Shown: positions 35,424 to 57,599 of the stretch, one piece after another
Position numbering within the stretch: position 1 is the stretch's first letter
Layout: each line of letters opens with the position of its first letter
NCBI RefSeq assembly: GCF_023065955.2
Contig: NW_026623100.1
Coordinates: forward strand, 64,794,727 to 64,858,726
Reading direction: 5' to 3'
Length of the DNA stretch: 64,000 nucleotides
Origin: Ursus arctos
Taxonomy: Eukaryota; Chordata; Mammalia; Carnivora; Ursidae
Position numbers and translations under genes: made by a program
The notes under the pieces: generated by a model
Seen by the model: only the letters and a program-made list of their open reading frames with translations
What the model was told of the DNA's origin: nothing
Database searches by the model: none

Positions 35424-37668
35424 ATGTTGTTACCGGCGGCAATGGGAGTGTTGGTGCTGCTGCTGCCCCTGAGCCAGGCCGCTCCCAAGGACGGAACCGC
35501 GAGGTAACAGGCTTCAGAGGGCACGGCGGGGGGCTGGGATACGGAGAGTCTCCGGAGAATCTGAGGGTGTGGTGGGCCCCTCTGGGAGGCAGGAGACTGG
35601 GGTGTATGCTCCCTGAGCTCTGTATCTGCCTCCTTCCCCCAACTACGGCCACCTCCGCCCGCGTCTGTAGGAGCGCCCTTCGCAGAGCGGGCACCCAGTA
35701 CATCTTTGCTGGGATCAGTTCATCTGGGATCTGGGAGCTCAGTTCCAATGGGGTGTGAAGCTTGGGCCCGGGAAGGGGCTGCCCTCCTCTTCTTGAGACC
35801 TTATGTGGGAATGCTGGAGCCTTCTAGATCATTAGCAAATCAGTTCTCTTTTGTGTGCGCATCTGTCTCAAGGGTTCCGGTGTGGGTATGCGGGGTGGGG
35901 TGGGGGGACAGATAAAGGGAGAGCTGCAAGGCTGGCAGCAGGGACAAAGGCTGCTGCAGCGGCCCTGCCAGCAAGTGGGCCTCACGGGTCTGGACTGATC
36001 TGGGCAAACAGGCAGCCCTGTCCAGAACTGGGAGCAAATCTTGGGCTTTAAGGCCTGAGAAAGAGCCTGAGCAGATCGAAATCACAAAACCAACATCTGC
36101 GTCCTCAGCTTGTGTCGTGGAGCAAATCAGGTCTGTGGAAACCTGGGCCGTGCCTCTGGGCTGAGCCAGAGACCTGCCCCTTGGGCCCGGCCCCAGAGTA
36201 GAAGGGTGACCGCGATCCCCGTTGTCCGGACACCCACGCACTGTTTCCTTGTATCTACTAGGTGTGGCCTCATCTGGCCTCTGTCTAACCAGATGCTTTA
36301 TTTGGGTTTTCACTTAACATCTAAGTTAGGAATCTGTAAAAACAGTCCGAGGGAGTCAGGTTCTGCTTCTGAGACCAGAAGGGCCTCCTCCCCACAAGGT
36401 TTGTGGGAATTGGAGAGAACAACGCCCTTTGGGTCTGGGGAGAGAACTCTGCCAGGAGCTTGAGGGTGGAAGGCTGGTAGGCCGGGTCCTCAGAGAGGCT
36501 CTTAGCGAGCCTGGCCCTTCTCTGCCTCCTCTAGGCTGGACCCCGATGTGCAGCAGCAGCCCCTGTCCAACCCCTTCCAGCCAGGCCAGGAGCAGCTTCG
36601 GTGAGTGGGCTGGGCTGGGGGGTCGGCCTGGGTCTGCACCCTGGCCTCTCTGGGCTGACTTTCTATGTTTCTGCCAGGCTTCTGCAGAACTACCTACAGG
36701 GACTGGAGAGGATGGAAAAGGAGCCAGAACACATGACCCGGGAGCAGGGTGAGGGGCTGGGCACTGCGGCCAGCGGGCCGGGGACTCAGGGCAGCAGAGC
36801 CAGGACTGACCCTGGGCCGTCGGTTGCCCCCTGCCTCCTCCACCTGTTCCCGATGCCTCTTCTGATGCGGCTTCTCCTCCTTAGTTCTCCTCTACCTCTT
36901 TGCCCTCCACGACTATGACCAGAGTGGACAGCTGGATGGCCTGGAGCTGCTGTCCATGCTGACTGCGGCTCTGGCGCCTGGAGCCGCTGATTTTCCCGTC
37001 GCCAACCCGGTAAGCCCTGCTGGCTGGGGGGCCCCTTCTCCTACGAAGGAGACTCGGCTTCTTGGGGCGTCAGTCTTTTTCGTCATGACGGTTTTGGTGA
37101 AGCCACTGTAACAGAAGTGCTCTGAGCCTGCATGGCAGGCACGTGGAGAGGTGCTGGGAGGGTCAGGGCTCCCGGGAACATCTCTGTCCCCTGTAGACTC
37201 TGCAGCTACCGTGTGCTTCCACAGGTGATCCTCGTGGTGGACAAGGTGCTCGAGACCCAGGACCTGAATGGGGATGGGCTCATGACCCCTGCAGAGCTCA
37301 TCAACTTCCCAGTAGAGGCCCCAAGGCACACAGAGCCCAAAGAGCCCCCAGAGCCCCAAGATGTTGGGAGGCAGTCCCTGTTAGTTAAAAGCCTGTCAGG
37401 ACAAGAGCTGCAGGGAGCCCCGGGTCCCAGAGAAGATGGGGGACAGGTAGAGGCCAGAAGGGAGTCCTCGGAGCCTGTACAGGAGGCTGGGGGACAGGCA
37501 GACGCTGAAAGAGAAGCCCCAGGCCCTGGAGCAGAGGCTCCGGGACAGGCCGAGGCCAGGGACACTGGAAAGGAAGCAGCAGCACTTCCAGGGGAGACAC
37601 TGGAGTCTAAGGACACCCCAAATGAGTTTGAAGCTCATGTTATTCAACTGGAGAACGATGAGATATAA
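35424..37668 (+). CDS. CGREF1: CGREF1, cell growth regulator with EF-hand domain 1
   Basis: Secreted calcium-binding protein linked to growth control and cell adhesion. Five coding exons: 35424-35503, 36535-36600, 36678-36748, 36885-37009, 37225-37668, all GT-AG with matching phases, giving 261 residues. The start gives a clear signal peptide (residues 1-19, LLLPLSQA then APKDG). EF-hand loops are DYDQSGQLDGLE (82-93) and DLNGDGLMTPAE (127-138), each with acidic or oxygen ligands at positions 1, 3, 5, 9 and 12. The last exon encodes degenerate repeats rich in GQxEAxR and EAPGP and ends FEAHVIQLENDEI. The human protein, as I recall it, has about 300 residues, so this copy has fewer tail repeats. 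Leader exons were not resolved. KHK follows tail to tail. Confidence 0.95.
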
Positions 37669-37845
37669 AGCTTGAGGATAGAGACTCGCACCCCTAGAAG
37701 TCTCAGTACCAGAACATAAGCCCCGAAGAGTGGGGTGTGACTGCGGGGACGAGGACCACCTCCCTGCCCACTTTCGGGCCCCAGTCTTTCTGTGCAGCTC
37801 ACGGGGACCCGAAGGTGAGGGGGCAGCGTTAGGGCCCAGACAACC

Positions 37846-37851
37846 AATAAA
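37846..37851 (+). terminator. CGREF1: CGREF1 polyadenylation signal
   Basis: AATAAA 177 bases after the stop codon. The KHK signal on the other strand lies about 1.2 kb further on, so the two transcripts need not overlap. Confidence 0.8.
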
Positions 37852-38165
37852 GAACTGAATGAACTCATCTGCTTGGGCCATCCACTTATGGGTCTGGCCA
37901 GCCTGGCCTCAGGGACACAGGGGGTTGGGGACTGGACAGGCCTCTGGGAGGGGCTTCGGCTTCCCCAGTGTTCCCAGAGGGTGCTGAGACCCAGCAGAGG
38001 ACAGCAGCAGGGCCCAGCCAGCTGCGGACAAGTGGGAGAAGAGAGCGCAGCCTCCCCCTGGGGCCCAAAAGCTCCTCCTCCCCCTCCCCCTCCCCTGGGG
38101 TTCGGACACCCAGGACCCTCCTGCAGCTCCGAACTGGTCCTCCCCACCACCCTGTAGGTGCCCTC

Positions 38166-38400
38166 CCCCAAACAGTAAACTACATTTACTGAGAGCCTAG
38201 TACACACCAGGCACCGTGCTGGGCATTTTCTATGTTGTCTGATTGTATCCTCACAACAATTCTACGACCAGGCAGAGTTAGCTCTGTTTGACAGATGAGG
38301 AAACTGAGGCAGACCGAGTCGGTAATGCACCCAAGGTGACCCCGCTAACTAAGTGGCAGATTTGAGTTCAGGTGTGTCAAACTGCAAAGCCCGTGGTCTT
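38166..38400 (+). repeat. MIR SINE
   Basis: A well preserved MIR: ACATTTACTGAGAGCCTAGT, ACCAGGCACCGTGCTGGGCA, ACAGATGAGGAAACTGAGGC and AAGTGGCAGATTTGAGTTCA in order. It lies between the 3' ends of CGREF1 and KHK. Confidence 0.88.
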
Positions 38401-39090
38401 TGGCACATTCTGTGGCCTCACACACCCTGCCCCAACTCCCGTATGAAAATTGGCTAATTCCAGTTCACCCTCAGGTCTCCCCCGGGGCAGCAGCGACACT
38501 GTGCCCTGGGGCACATCGGTGGCTGAGGCACCGCCCTAACTACCAGGCGGCTCCAAGGGCGGAGCTTCAGCTCCAGGCCAGTCACAGGGGAGATATTTTT
38601 GGACCGTGAAGGCGCCACCAAACCACAGAACAGGCTCCCTCCCCACTAGCCTGTTAGGCTGGCTCAGCTGTGTGGACAGTCCTGGAGCCATGAGACTGGA
38701 GTCTTGTGACAGCCCAGGGGTCCAGAGGAGATTTTCTCGTGGCCTAGTCTTTGGGAAGTTCCCTGGGGTCCAAGGAGATAAGTGTCCGCCCCAGCCAGGA
38801 AGCCTCAGGGTCTCTGCCCACCCCTGCGGCTCTGCTCCTCCTCACCAGAACCAGCTGGGGCCCCACCAAGGGCGCAGCTGGTGGCAAGTGGGGGGGGGGG
38901 TACTTCCCACTGCTCTGTTGTAGCCTCCCCCCCCCCCCCCCCGCCGCTGGGCCTACTCAGGGAGGCTAATTTGAGGAATAGAGAAAAAGAGGGTGAAGGG
39001 CTGGAGCATCAAAGCCTCTGGCATCCCCAGCCAGAGCGGTTCACACATCAAGGACAGACAGACTGGCAGAAGGAAGCCGGCTCTGGGGCA
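38401..39090. other. intergenic spacer between CGREF1 and KHK
   Basis: GC-rich with poly-G and poly-C runs (about 38890-38899 and 38926-38942). No coding exon is supported; the open frames reflect base composition. Confidence 0.5.
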
Positions 39091-39095
39091 GGAGA

Positions 39096-39101
39096 TTTAT
39101 T
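39096..39101 (-). terminator. KHK: KHK polyadenylation signal
   Basis: Minus-strand AATAAA (plus TTTATT), 191 bases beyond the KHK stop codon at 39294-39292. Confidence 0.75.
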
Positions 39102-39115
39102 TCCTCTGGGGCTCA

Positions 39116-49425
<10,310 letters not shown>

Positions 49426-49849
49426 GAGGCTGCTCGCAGAGCTTTCTGCCCGCCTGGCTGACGGGGTTCCTCCTGGGCTCTGCCTCTTATCCCAGAGGAT
49501 TGTGTCCCTGCTCCTGGGGCTGACTTGGCTCCTCCTCTGCGGCCCGAGCTCCTCCCCCAGGGAGCCTCCTGCAGCCGGGAGGGAGTGGAGCAGGTCCCTT
49601 GCTCCCCACGCCCACGGATTCAAGCGGGCCTGGGAGCGCAGATCCCGAGGCCTTGGTTCCCGGCTTCCCCTTAGCAGGTGGCGTGGCCCAGCAAATGGCA
49701 AAGCCTCCCACTTCTCGGCCTCAGTTTCCTCACTTGTCAGGCTCGGAGCTAATGCAAACCTCTCTAAAGCGCAGCTAAGCAATCTCTTGAATGCAAAAAA
49801 AGTGCAGTACAAAGGCGCCCGCTGGCCCTCCCTCTCATGCACCGGCGGC

Positions 49850-50200
49850 TCGCACTGCAGACCCTAGAGCCGCGGGGTTGAGCAACGCCTCGCAGCTGCG
49901 GCCTGCCCCCTTCAGCCCCAGCCGTCGCTCGCGCCGTCGCAGCGGCTGCGCCCCGCCCCCGAGGTCCAGCCAATCCCAGCCCGAGGCCCCGCCTCCGTCG
50001 CGGAGCAGCGGGGCCGCTAGGTGAGCGGCGGCAGTCACGTGATGGGAGTCGGCTCCCAGGGCCCCCTGGCGGACGGCGGCGGAACGGGCATTCGGGCGAG
50101 GAGCGCGGGGCTGGGACCCTAAGCAGCCGGCGCCTCTCTCCGCAGGCAGTTGCACAGCAAGCGCGCGGAGAGCCACCGAGCAGCGAGGTCGGGGAGACCA
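49850..50200 (-). promoter_or_regulatory. KHK: KHK promoter region, CpG-rich, with E-box
   Basis: CpG-dense DNA between the KHK start codon and the EMILIN1 poly(A) signal. A perfect CACGTG E-box lies at 50036-50041 inside TCACGTGA, a form bound by USF and MiT/TFE factors; ChREBP-type elements also use CACGTG halves, but a second half at the usual five-base spacing is weak here. Sp1-type GGGGCGGGG appears near 49950-49960. The promoter is squeezed into about 900 bases behind EMILIN1, as in human. Confidence 0.6.
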
Positions 50201-50323
50201 GGATAGGGAACCCAGGGCTCCCCCCTCACCCCGTCCCTTGTACTTCTCTCTATCCTTGAACACATACTGGAGCAGACGGTTTTTGTTTTTGTTTTGTTTT
50301 TTTTTTTAGAAAAACCAAGTGTC

Positions 50324-50329
50324 TTTATT
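50324..50329 (-). terminator. EMILIN1: EMILIN1 polyadenylation signal
   Basis: Minus-strand AATAAA (plus TTTATT) 374 bases beyond the EMILIN1 stop at 50705-50703. A T-rich run on the plus strand lies just beyond. Confidence 0.8.
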
Positions 50330-50702
50330 CCTGAATAGTTTAGTATGGCGGTGGGGGCCGGAGCCCTCGGGAGAGCCCTGCATCGGCCTAGAGACCAGCT
50401 GCAGGAGCAGCGAGGGTGCGAGGGTCGGCTCCTCCGCAGTCTGGGCCCTGCAGGGGACGGCGAGCAGGCCAAAAGTCTGGACGAGGAGACCCCAGAGTCC
50501 CCGACCCGGCGCGTTCAGACCATGGAGAGGAGAGAGTGCTCTGGGCGCCTGTGCCAAAGAGGGTACGGGTACGCCGGCTCGCCTAGGGCTGGAGTGCCAG
50601 GACCGAGCCCCGTCCCAGGCGGGGAGCTCGGGGAGGCTCGTCACCCCCGCTGGCTCTTTGGCCGGCGTAGACACTTCGGGCTGGTCGGGCCCAGCCTCCT
50701 GT

Positions 50703-53700
50703 CTACACCTGTTCTAGCTCCAGGTCCCCATAGAGCAGGGCTCCGCTGAAGATGGTGAGCGGCTCCTCCGAGTGCGCCAGCTGCCCCATGACCAGGTCGA
50801 TGCAGACCGTGTCTCCAGCCTGCAGCGGCAGGATGAGGCTGAAGACGCCCAGGGCGCCAGGGCTGGGCTGGCTCTCGGCCACCGGCTTATTCTCCAGGCC
50901 CTCAGGCTCATAGCCGCCGGAGTCTATGCGGGCCACGCCCAGGTTGGAACGGGACAGCACGGCCTCCACTTTCTCATGCCGGTGCCCAGTCAGCACGGCG
51001 CTTAGCAAGTAGCGCCCGGCCAGCGGTGCTGTGAACACGCCTGGGGACAAGGATGGCAGTCAGGAGGGGAGACGGGTGGCAGGGGCCAGGGAGGTGTTGG
51101 GGAGCCCACCCAGAACTCCGGGACTAAGGAGAGACATGCTGGGTCTTGTCACGTGTCTTGCACTAGAATGTAAGTTGCACCAGGCCAGGGAATTTGGTGT
51201 TTTGTTCATTAGGCATCCCCAGGCCCCCAATAAAGGCCCCCAAACAGAAGCACTCCTTCCCCCCACCCTTAGCCCAAGCTGTGGTGAGAATGAATAAATG
51301 AAGGAAACAGTGGTCTCCCCAAACCAGAGCATGAAAATATTCCCCTCGCCCAAGGGGGCAAGAATGAGAACATACCGCTGCACAGCCTCCCCGGCCTGTC
51401 CCGTTGCCCAGCCAGTCTGCTTCCAGGCTTACCAGTCTCTGGATCATAGTAGCCGCCATCGTTGAGCAGGACTCTGTCGAAGGGCACTGTGCCCGGTTCC
51501 GACCGTGGCAAACTGAGGGCAGCTGAAAAGGCCACCCGGGGCACAGGGGCCGCTGGTGCCCCCTCCACTCCTGGGTAGGGGTAAGGTGGGGGTCAGAGTG
51601 GATGCTCAGTGCAGAGCTGCCAGGCCCCCTTCCCCTCCTGGATCTCTCCCTCCAGGGCTGCCTTGGGTCTCTAACCCCTAGTTCAGTTCCCCTCCCTCCA
51701 GCACCGAATGAGGGGAACTTACCCTGCTCTCCTTGGGGACCTGTGGGAAGAGGAGAGGGAGCAGTGAGAAGTGGGGCAGCTCTCACTAAGTCACTCAGCA
51801 AACATCTGCTGAGTCTCTTTTGCTGTGCTAGGTGTCCCACAGACTCCAAAGCGGGAATGGGGGTATCAAGAAAAGGAGGAATAGGGTCCATTCAGTTCAA
51901 CTAGCCCCCAGCCTTTCACACCTCCCATAGCCCTGCGAGCTCAACCTTAGTGTTCAATACAGCACTAAGGCCACCATATCCAACTAGCCCATACAGTGAC
52001 TGTCCTAGCTCCTAGTCACTGTCAGCCATGTAGGACCCCCCTCTCCCAACTCCTTGCCCCTTTCCTCCCTTCTCTGTCAAGTTCCAAAAGGAATGAATGC
52101 CAAGCCTAGGGTTGCTAGAGGTATGGGGAGCCCTGGCTGCCGTAGGGATCTCAGTCCACATACCTGGTGGCCCAATGGGCCCCCTTTGTCCATCCTTGCC
52201 TGGAAGTCCTGGAGGTCCGGCAGGGCCTGGTGGTCCCTGTATCCCAGGAGGCCCTGGGGGACCGGCCTCACCCGCGGGCCCTACAGTGACAAAATTAAGT
52301 TGAAGGAAAGCCATAAAAGGAGTTTCCAAAGGACAAGGCAGGTCATGGCTCCATGGGCAGGTTGGTGGGGCCCCTGGCTACCCATGCTGGATACTTGGCT
52401 GGCAGAGCAGCACTCCACCCCTACCCACCAGCCTGTCTGAGCTGCCAGGGGAGAGTGGGGAGCTGGGAGCTTGGATCATCTCTTGTGGACGAACCAACCC
52501 CTGGGACAGTGGTGGGTCTGTAATTCATGCTGGGCAGAGCAAGGAGAATGCATATAAGGTTAAGACTGGCTGTTGTGGAGGAAGGGAGGAGAAGGAAAGG
52601 ACTTGAAGGGGGTCCCCCCACCTCCCACCGCATGCCTCCTTTTGCCCCCTCACCAGTGAGGTCCTTCAGACTGAGCTGGTGAAGCTGGTCCTCCAGTAGC
52701 AGCACAGAGCTGTTAAGGGCACCGAGCCGCCTGCCCAGGCCTGCCTGGCCCCCTAGCAGCTTCTCTAGCAAGGCTGCCTGTGTCTGGCTGGTGCTGTTGG
52801 TTTCCCGCAGTCCAGCCCAGAGCCCAGCCACGTGTCTGGAAAGGCCCTCTCGCAGGCCCTGCAGTCCCCCGGCCACTGTGTCCAACCGCTCACAGACTCC
52901 CTCAAGGCGGCCCAATCGCCCCTCTAGGCTGGGGCACTGGCCAGCCTGTGCCTGTCCCTCTTCCAGGCCTCGGAAGCGCTCCTCACTCTCCGTAGCATGC
53001 TCTGTGGCCTCCTGCTGCAGCCTGTTAATCTCCGAGATGATACGGTCCTTGGTGGCTCCTAGGTCAGCCAGATCAGCACCCTGGCCCTCCACAGTGGTCT
53101 GGAGCTCATGCAGTGAGTCGTTGAGAGAGCTGAAGGTGAGAATAACCTCAGAGAGCTCTCCTTGCAGGGCCTGGAGGGCTGAGCCTGAGCTCCCCCCAAA
53201 CACACTGAAGCCATCCAGAGGCCCTCGGCTGGGTCCCCCGACACCTGGGCCAGCCCCAGGGCCCCGTGGGGGCAACAGGGGGCAGGAGCAGCGCTCCACA
53301 CCATCCCGAAGGCGGCCCAGCTCCTCTTGGACACCACCACAGGCCCCGCAGCCCTCATCCCCACGGGCCTGCAGTAGTCCCTCCAGTTGGCCCAGTCGTG
53401 TGGCTGTGAGATTCAGCTGCAGTGCAAACTCAGTGATTGTCTCGTCCTGCACGTCCACGCGACCCTGGAGCTGGCCCACGACCCCTTGCAGTTCCTCCAG
53501 TGCAGCTCGCTGGGCCTCCCCAGCTGCGCCCACTTTGTGCAGGCCTGAGCCCATCAGACGCAGCTGCCCCTCGCTGTCTAGCACCCTGCGCTCCAAGGCA
53601 CTGAGGATCTCGCTGACCTGGGAGTCCTGCTCCCCAGGGGCCCCAGAGCAGAGCTGCCCGCACGCTTGCACGGCTCCTGCCACCTGCTCTTCCAGCAGAT

Positions 53701-55486
53701 CCAGCCGCCCGCCCAGCACCCCGCTCACGTTGGCCAACAGTCCCTCCAGCTTTTCGAATCGGCCCCGGGCAGCGGGCAGCCAGTGGCCCAGGCCCCCAGG
53801 ACGCCCAGGCCAGCCCTCCTCCTGTTCCTCTGAGGGACCCAGAGTGGAGTTGAATTGGTCCTCCAGGCGAGAGAGGCGGGACGCCAAGCTGGTATAGCCC
53901 GGGGGGTGGCCCCCCTGCCCCGCTGCTCCTCCCAGCTCGGTGCCTCGCCGCCCACTCAGCACGGTCACCGAGCCAGCCACTACATCCAGCCTCCGCTCCA
54001 GCTCGGCCAGCCGCCGGCCCAGCTCGGGAGGGCAGCACTCCTGAAGGGGCCTGCGGCCCATGGCCGGCCCGGGGAGCTGCCGTTGCCGCTCCTCCACGGA
54101 GGCCAGTAGCTTCTCCAGGGCCCGCAGCCGCTCTCTGTCCTCCTGCTGCTGCCGGCGGAAGCCCTCGAGCCCCGCCAGGCACACGGAGCAGGAGTCCTGC
54201 AGCCGCCGCTCCAGTTCCCGCAGCAGCTCCTCGCTGTGGCCGGGAGGGGCCGGGGTGGGGTCCAGGGCCCGGCCACCGCCACCACCGCCGCCACCGCCCC
54301 CGGTGTGATGGTTGTTGAGGTGGCCCAGCTCCTGGTCATGGGTGGAGACACGGTTGTCCAGGAGCTGCAGCTGCTGCTGGATCTCACTGAGGGTTTCGTG
54401 CACGCCCGGCCGGGCCGCCGCGTCTGCTGGGGGCTGCCTCCCGTTGAAGGCCGTCTCCACAGCCCTCTGCACGTCTTCCGCCAGGCGCCCACTCAGCCCC
54501 TGCAGGACGCCTCGGAGGCCCTGCAGCTCCTTCGTCAGGCTCTGCACCTGCTCCTCCAGCTGCTGCACCTTCTCGGAGTCCCCAGGACCTGGCGGGGAGG
54601 GGAAGGCATCAGGCAGAGGGGCCGGACCTCCGAGCTCAGTGCCCACCTCCTAGGCCCTGCTCTCCCCAGCTCCAACAGGAGGTCCCCGCGGATGCGGCCA
54701 CCCCTCAGCTGGGGAATTTGGGCAAGAAAACACGGAAGGAAACTCCATTTACTGAATGCTTCTAGGCCAACATCGTACCATGGCTTTTTCCCCCTCACAA
54801 CGTACTCCACTGGGCGGATACGGCAGGTTTTCCCATTGTGCAGACCATGAGAAAGGGACCCAGAGGAGATGAAGGAACTGGGCCACGGATTACAAGTTTA
54901 ATAAGTGGCAGAGCCAAGTTTCAAACCCAGCTCCTCCCTCTGACCACCAAGTCTACTGTCCAGAGCGTCTCTCAGAAATTGCTTCCTCCTCTGTGAAATG
55001 GGAATGCAGGGGGCACTGTGGACCCCACAACAGGGGCTATTCCTGAGCAACAACTCTCCGTAACACCACAGGGATAGACAAGGCTCCACGGGAAGCCTGC
55101 GGGGGCTCTAGCTGGAAGGTGGGACAGTCAGCCAGAAGTTCCTGTTTCCATCATTACAGCATGACTATCTCCCTGGCAGGCAAACAGCACATCCGCAGTG
55201 CCCAGCGCGCGCACACGCGGCAAGGCAACGGGGACGGCTGCATTCTGGGGCCTGCCATCACCAGAGGCCCCCGAGGGGCCTGGGACCTGTAGTCAGTGCG
55301 GTGCATTCTAGGACTTGTAGTCTGAACTGTCTATCCCCTTGGTGACCAAGCTTCTGGAAGGAATGCCCCCGTCCTCCCGCAGCGGTTCCCAACTAGGAAG
55401 TATCTCGGCCACACGTGGGCGTGCGTGAGCGCATCCTCTTTCTCTGCCTTCTTTTTCTCTTGCTCTCATTCTCAGTTTCTATCTGA

Positions 55487-55532
<46 letters not shown>

Positions 55533-57579
55533 GCACGCGCAGGCAGAGACTCTCAGGGATCTCTCTTACTTCCTCTGTCCCCTTCTTCTGACTTGGCGCG
55601 TGGAGCTTTTCCTTCGGCAGCCTGGCCCCACGTTTTCCGGCCAGCACCGGCTCCCACTTCTCTCCCCAGTGCCTCCCATACTCACCTTCCCCACCTAGTC
55701 CACTCAGGTGGCTTCCCGCACTGGAGCCAGAGAGGTTGGGGCGCGCGGGCCGGGGCCGGGGGCGTGGTGTGGTGGGTGCAGGACCCAGCGCTGGGGCGGG
55801 ACCCTCAGCACAGTCATCACCTCCATACCCCTGACAGCACCTCCACTCCATATCCGTCACGGTCTTGTAGGCCACTCGGTAGCGAGGGCGGAGGAAGCTG
55901 CGGTACCTGGGAGAGGCAGAGGGAGGCCTCTTTACTCCTCCCTGTACTGTCAGTGACCCTGGGCCCTGTCCTCAGAGATGGGCAGCTGCTGGGGGTGGAC
56001 GAGGCCTGTTCCTCAGGCTGAGTCCCCCTTACTGTCCAGCATGTGGCTGAGCTCAGTTGACAGCTGTCAGCTTGCTGGCCGAGGGCCAAATCCCTGTTCT
56101 TCCTCCCCGTCCTATGCTGGAGCCTCGAACTCCTCATCTTGGGCGACTCAGCGCAGAGAAGGCATGTGGGGGCTGGTGGGGTGGCCCAGGTAACTTTGCC
56201 TCCAGTATCCACCCCAAACTGTCGCCTCGGGGGCTTCTGACTGAAGCCCCTGGTCCTGCCCCTGGCTGCCTGCTTTGTACAAATTCCCTGAGTTGGCTGC
56301 CCTCCTTCTGCCCGAGCCCAGCCCCCACCAAGTACCCAACCCCCAGCACGGGAGCTCACATGATGCTGCGGGGACACTGAGGCTGGCCCCAGCCACAGGG
56401 CTGGTAGTCAGGCTTGACGAAGGTCTCCACTCCATCCTCAAGGACGCAGCTCACTGTCCGGGTCACCACGTAGGCACACCAGTTCCTGCAGGTACAACCC
56501 CACCTGGGCCCAAGGGCCAGAGACACAAGCCCCAGAGGAGGACCCAGGGGCTACCAGAGAGGCTGAGGGAGGGTCCAAAGATAAAGGGCCCCTGGGGACC
56601 AGTGGGAGCCAGGGCTTTGGCAGGGGCAGCTGCCCCCACGCTTTCCTGAGCAGTAGGAGTTGGTAAAGACTTTTCAAGACAGTGAGAGAAGGAACAGAAT
56701 GGAAAACCATAACTACGAGAAGTTGATCCTCATTGCTGGGGGGTCCTGGGGAGCCTCTGAATTCACACATTCATTCATGTCCCTTTCTGTGTCAATCCCC
56801 AGCTTGGCGTGGCCTGTCTGAGCCAGCTGGCTGGGTCCCTCTGGTGATCCCCTGGATGCTGGCTTCCACCCACCCCTCAGGGGAGAGGACAGGGCAGGCA
56901 GGGGTCCAGCTCAGGGTTAAGTAGAGAATAAGCCATTGATGAGCCCTGCCCCCATTGGGGCTTGCGTTCTACACTCTTGGCCCCATTCAGGCTGGCCTTT
57001 GATCTGTGTCCGGCTGGAGAGCCCAAAGAAACAGAGCAGGAGCCGTGTCAGAAGGAATCACAGATTACTGGATGGGCCCGTGAAGCCCGAGGAAGGGATA
57101 AAGGTCTGCCGGAGGATACCAGGCTGGTGTGCAGCTGGCAGCTTGCAGGAAGGCCTGGCCCAGGCCCCTCGTGGTTGTTTCCCTGGGCTCCTAACTACAG
57201 GTCCCCCTGAGGTTAGAGGGGGACCTGTCTATTTAGGGGGCCCTAGAAATGCTCCGCAGGAAGGTGGGCTTGTGTGGAGCCACCTGATGACTGGGCTTCC
57301 TCTCCCCCTCCTCCCCGCATTAGGGCACACGGCCCTGGGGAGGGTAGCCAAGGCGGGGGCCAGGATACCCACCTTCTGACCCACCCTGGGCTGGGACCCA
57401 GACTCTTACCTGTGGCGGCTGGCAGGACGGGGGGCGCTCTGGGCCTGGGGTTCCCCAGGGCTGAGGGCTCCACCGCCCCCCGTGTAGAGGCTATAACCGC
57501 GAGGAGGGTAGCTAGCTGCCCCCACGGCTGTGGTCAGCAGGCAGCAGAAGCAGCAGCTCCAGAGGGTGCTGGGAGCCAT
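50703..57579 (-). CDS. EMILIN1: EMILIN1, elastin microfibril interfacer 1
   Basis: Secreted extracellular matrix glycoprotein of elastic fibres that binds integrins and restrains pro-TGF-beta maturation. Eight exons: 57579-57410, 56485-56360, 55906-55686, 54588-52654, 52280-52164, 51740-51723, 51570-51433, 51040-50703; all GT-AG with exact phases, 1020 residues (human 1016). Domains: signal peptide 1-21; cysteine-rich EMI domain about 57-131 (WCAYVV to [10 protein letters not shown]); long coiled-coil region encoded mostly by the 1935-base exon 4; short collagen-like Gly-X-Y stretch from about residue 818 ([17 protein letters not shown]); gC1q domain to the end, including [14 protein letters not shown], the loop holding the integrin-contact Glu. 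Differences from remembered human sequence are a ten-glycine run in exon 4 (54301-54272) and two extra residues, Pro-Asp, in the EMI domain. Named coordinates read through with no stop. Confidence 0.97.
54738..54965 (+). repeat. MIR SINE in EMILIN1 intron 3
   Basis: CATTTACTGAATGCTTCTAG, TCCCATTGTGCAGACCATGA, AAGTGGCAGAGCCAAGTTTC and CAAGTCTACTGTCCAGAGCG follow the MIR order. It lies upstream of exon 4, antisense to the gene. Confidence 0.8.
55301..55321 (-). promoter_or_regulatory. ZNF143-like motif in EMILIN1 intron 3
   Basis: On the minus strand this reads ACTACAAGTCCTAGAATGCA, close to the ZNF143/THAP11 consensus. A second ACTACAGGTCCC half-like copy lies about 20 bases further on the same strand (55293-55282). 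The context is a CpG-containing, non-repetitive stretch. Confidence 0.5.
55488..55530. repeat. (CA)n microsatellite
   Basis: Uninterrupted CA dinucleotides, about 21 units, in EMILIN1 intron 3 some 150 bases from exon 3. Likely polymorphic in length. Confidence 0.95.
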
Positions 57580-57599
57580 GGTGGGGTGCTCCGCGGGGG

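Noticed and set aside
52791..53897. Plus-strand open frame of 368 codons inside EMILIN1
   Set aside because: It is the antisense of the GC-rich exon 4 of EMILIN1, whose minus-strand frame is clearly the real one by family identity.
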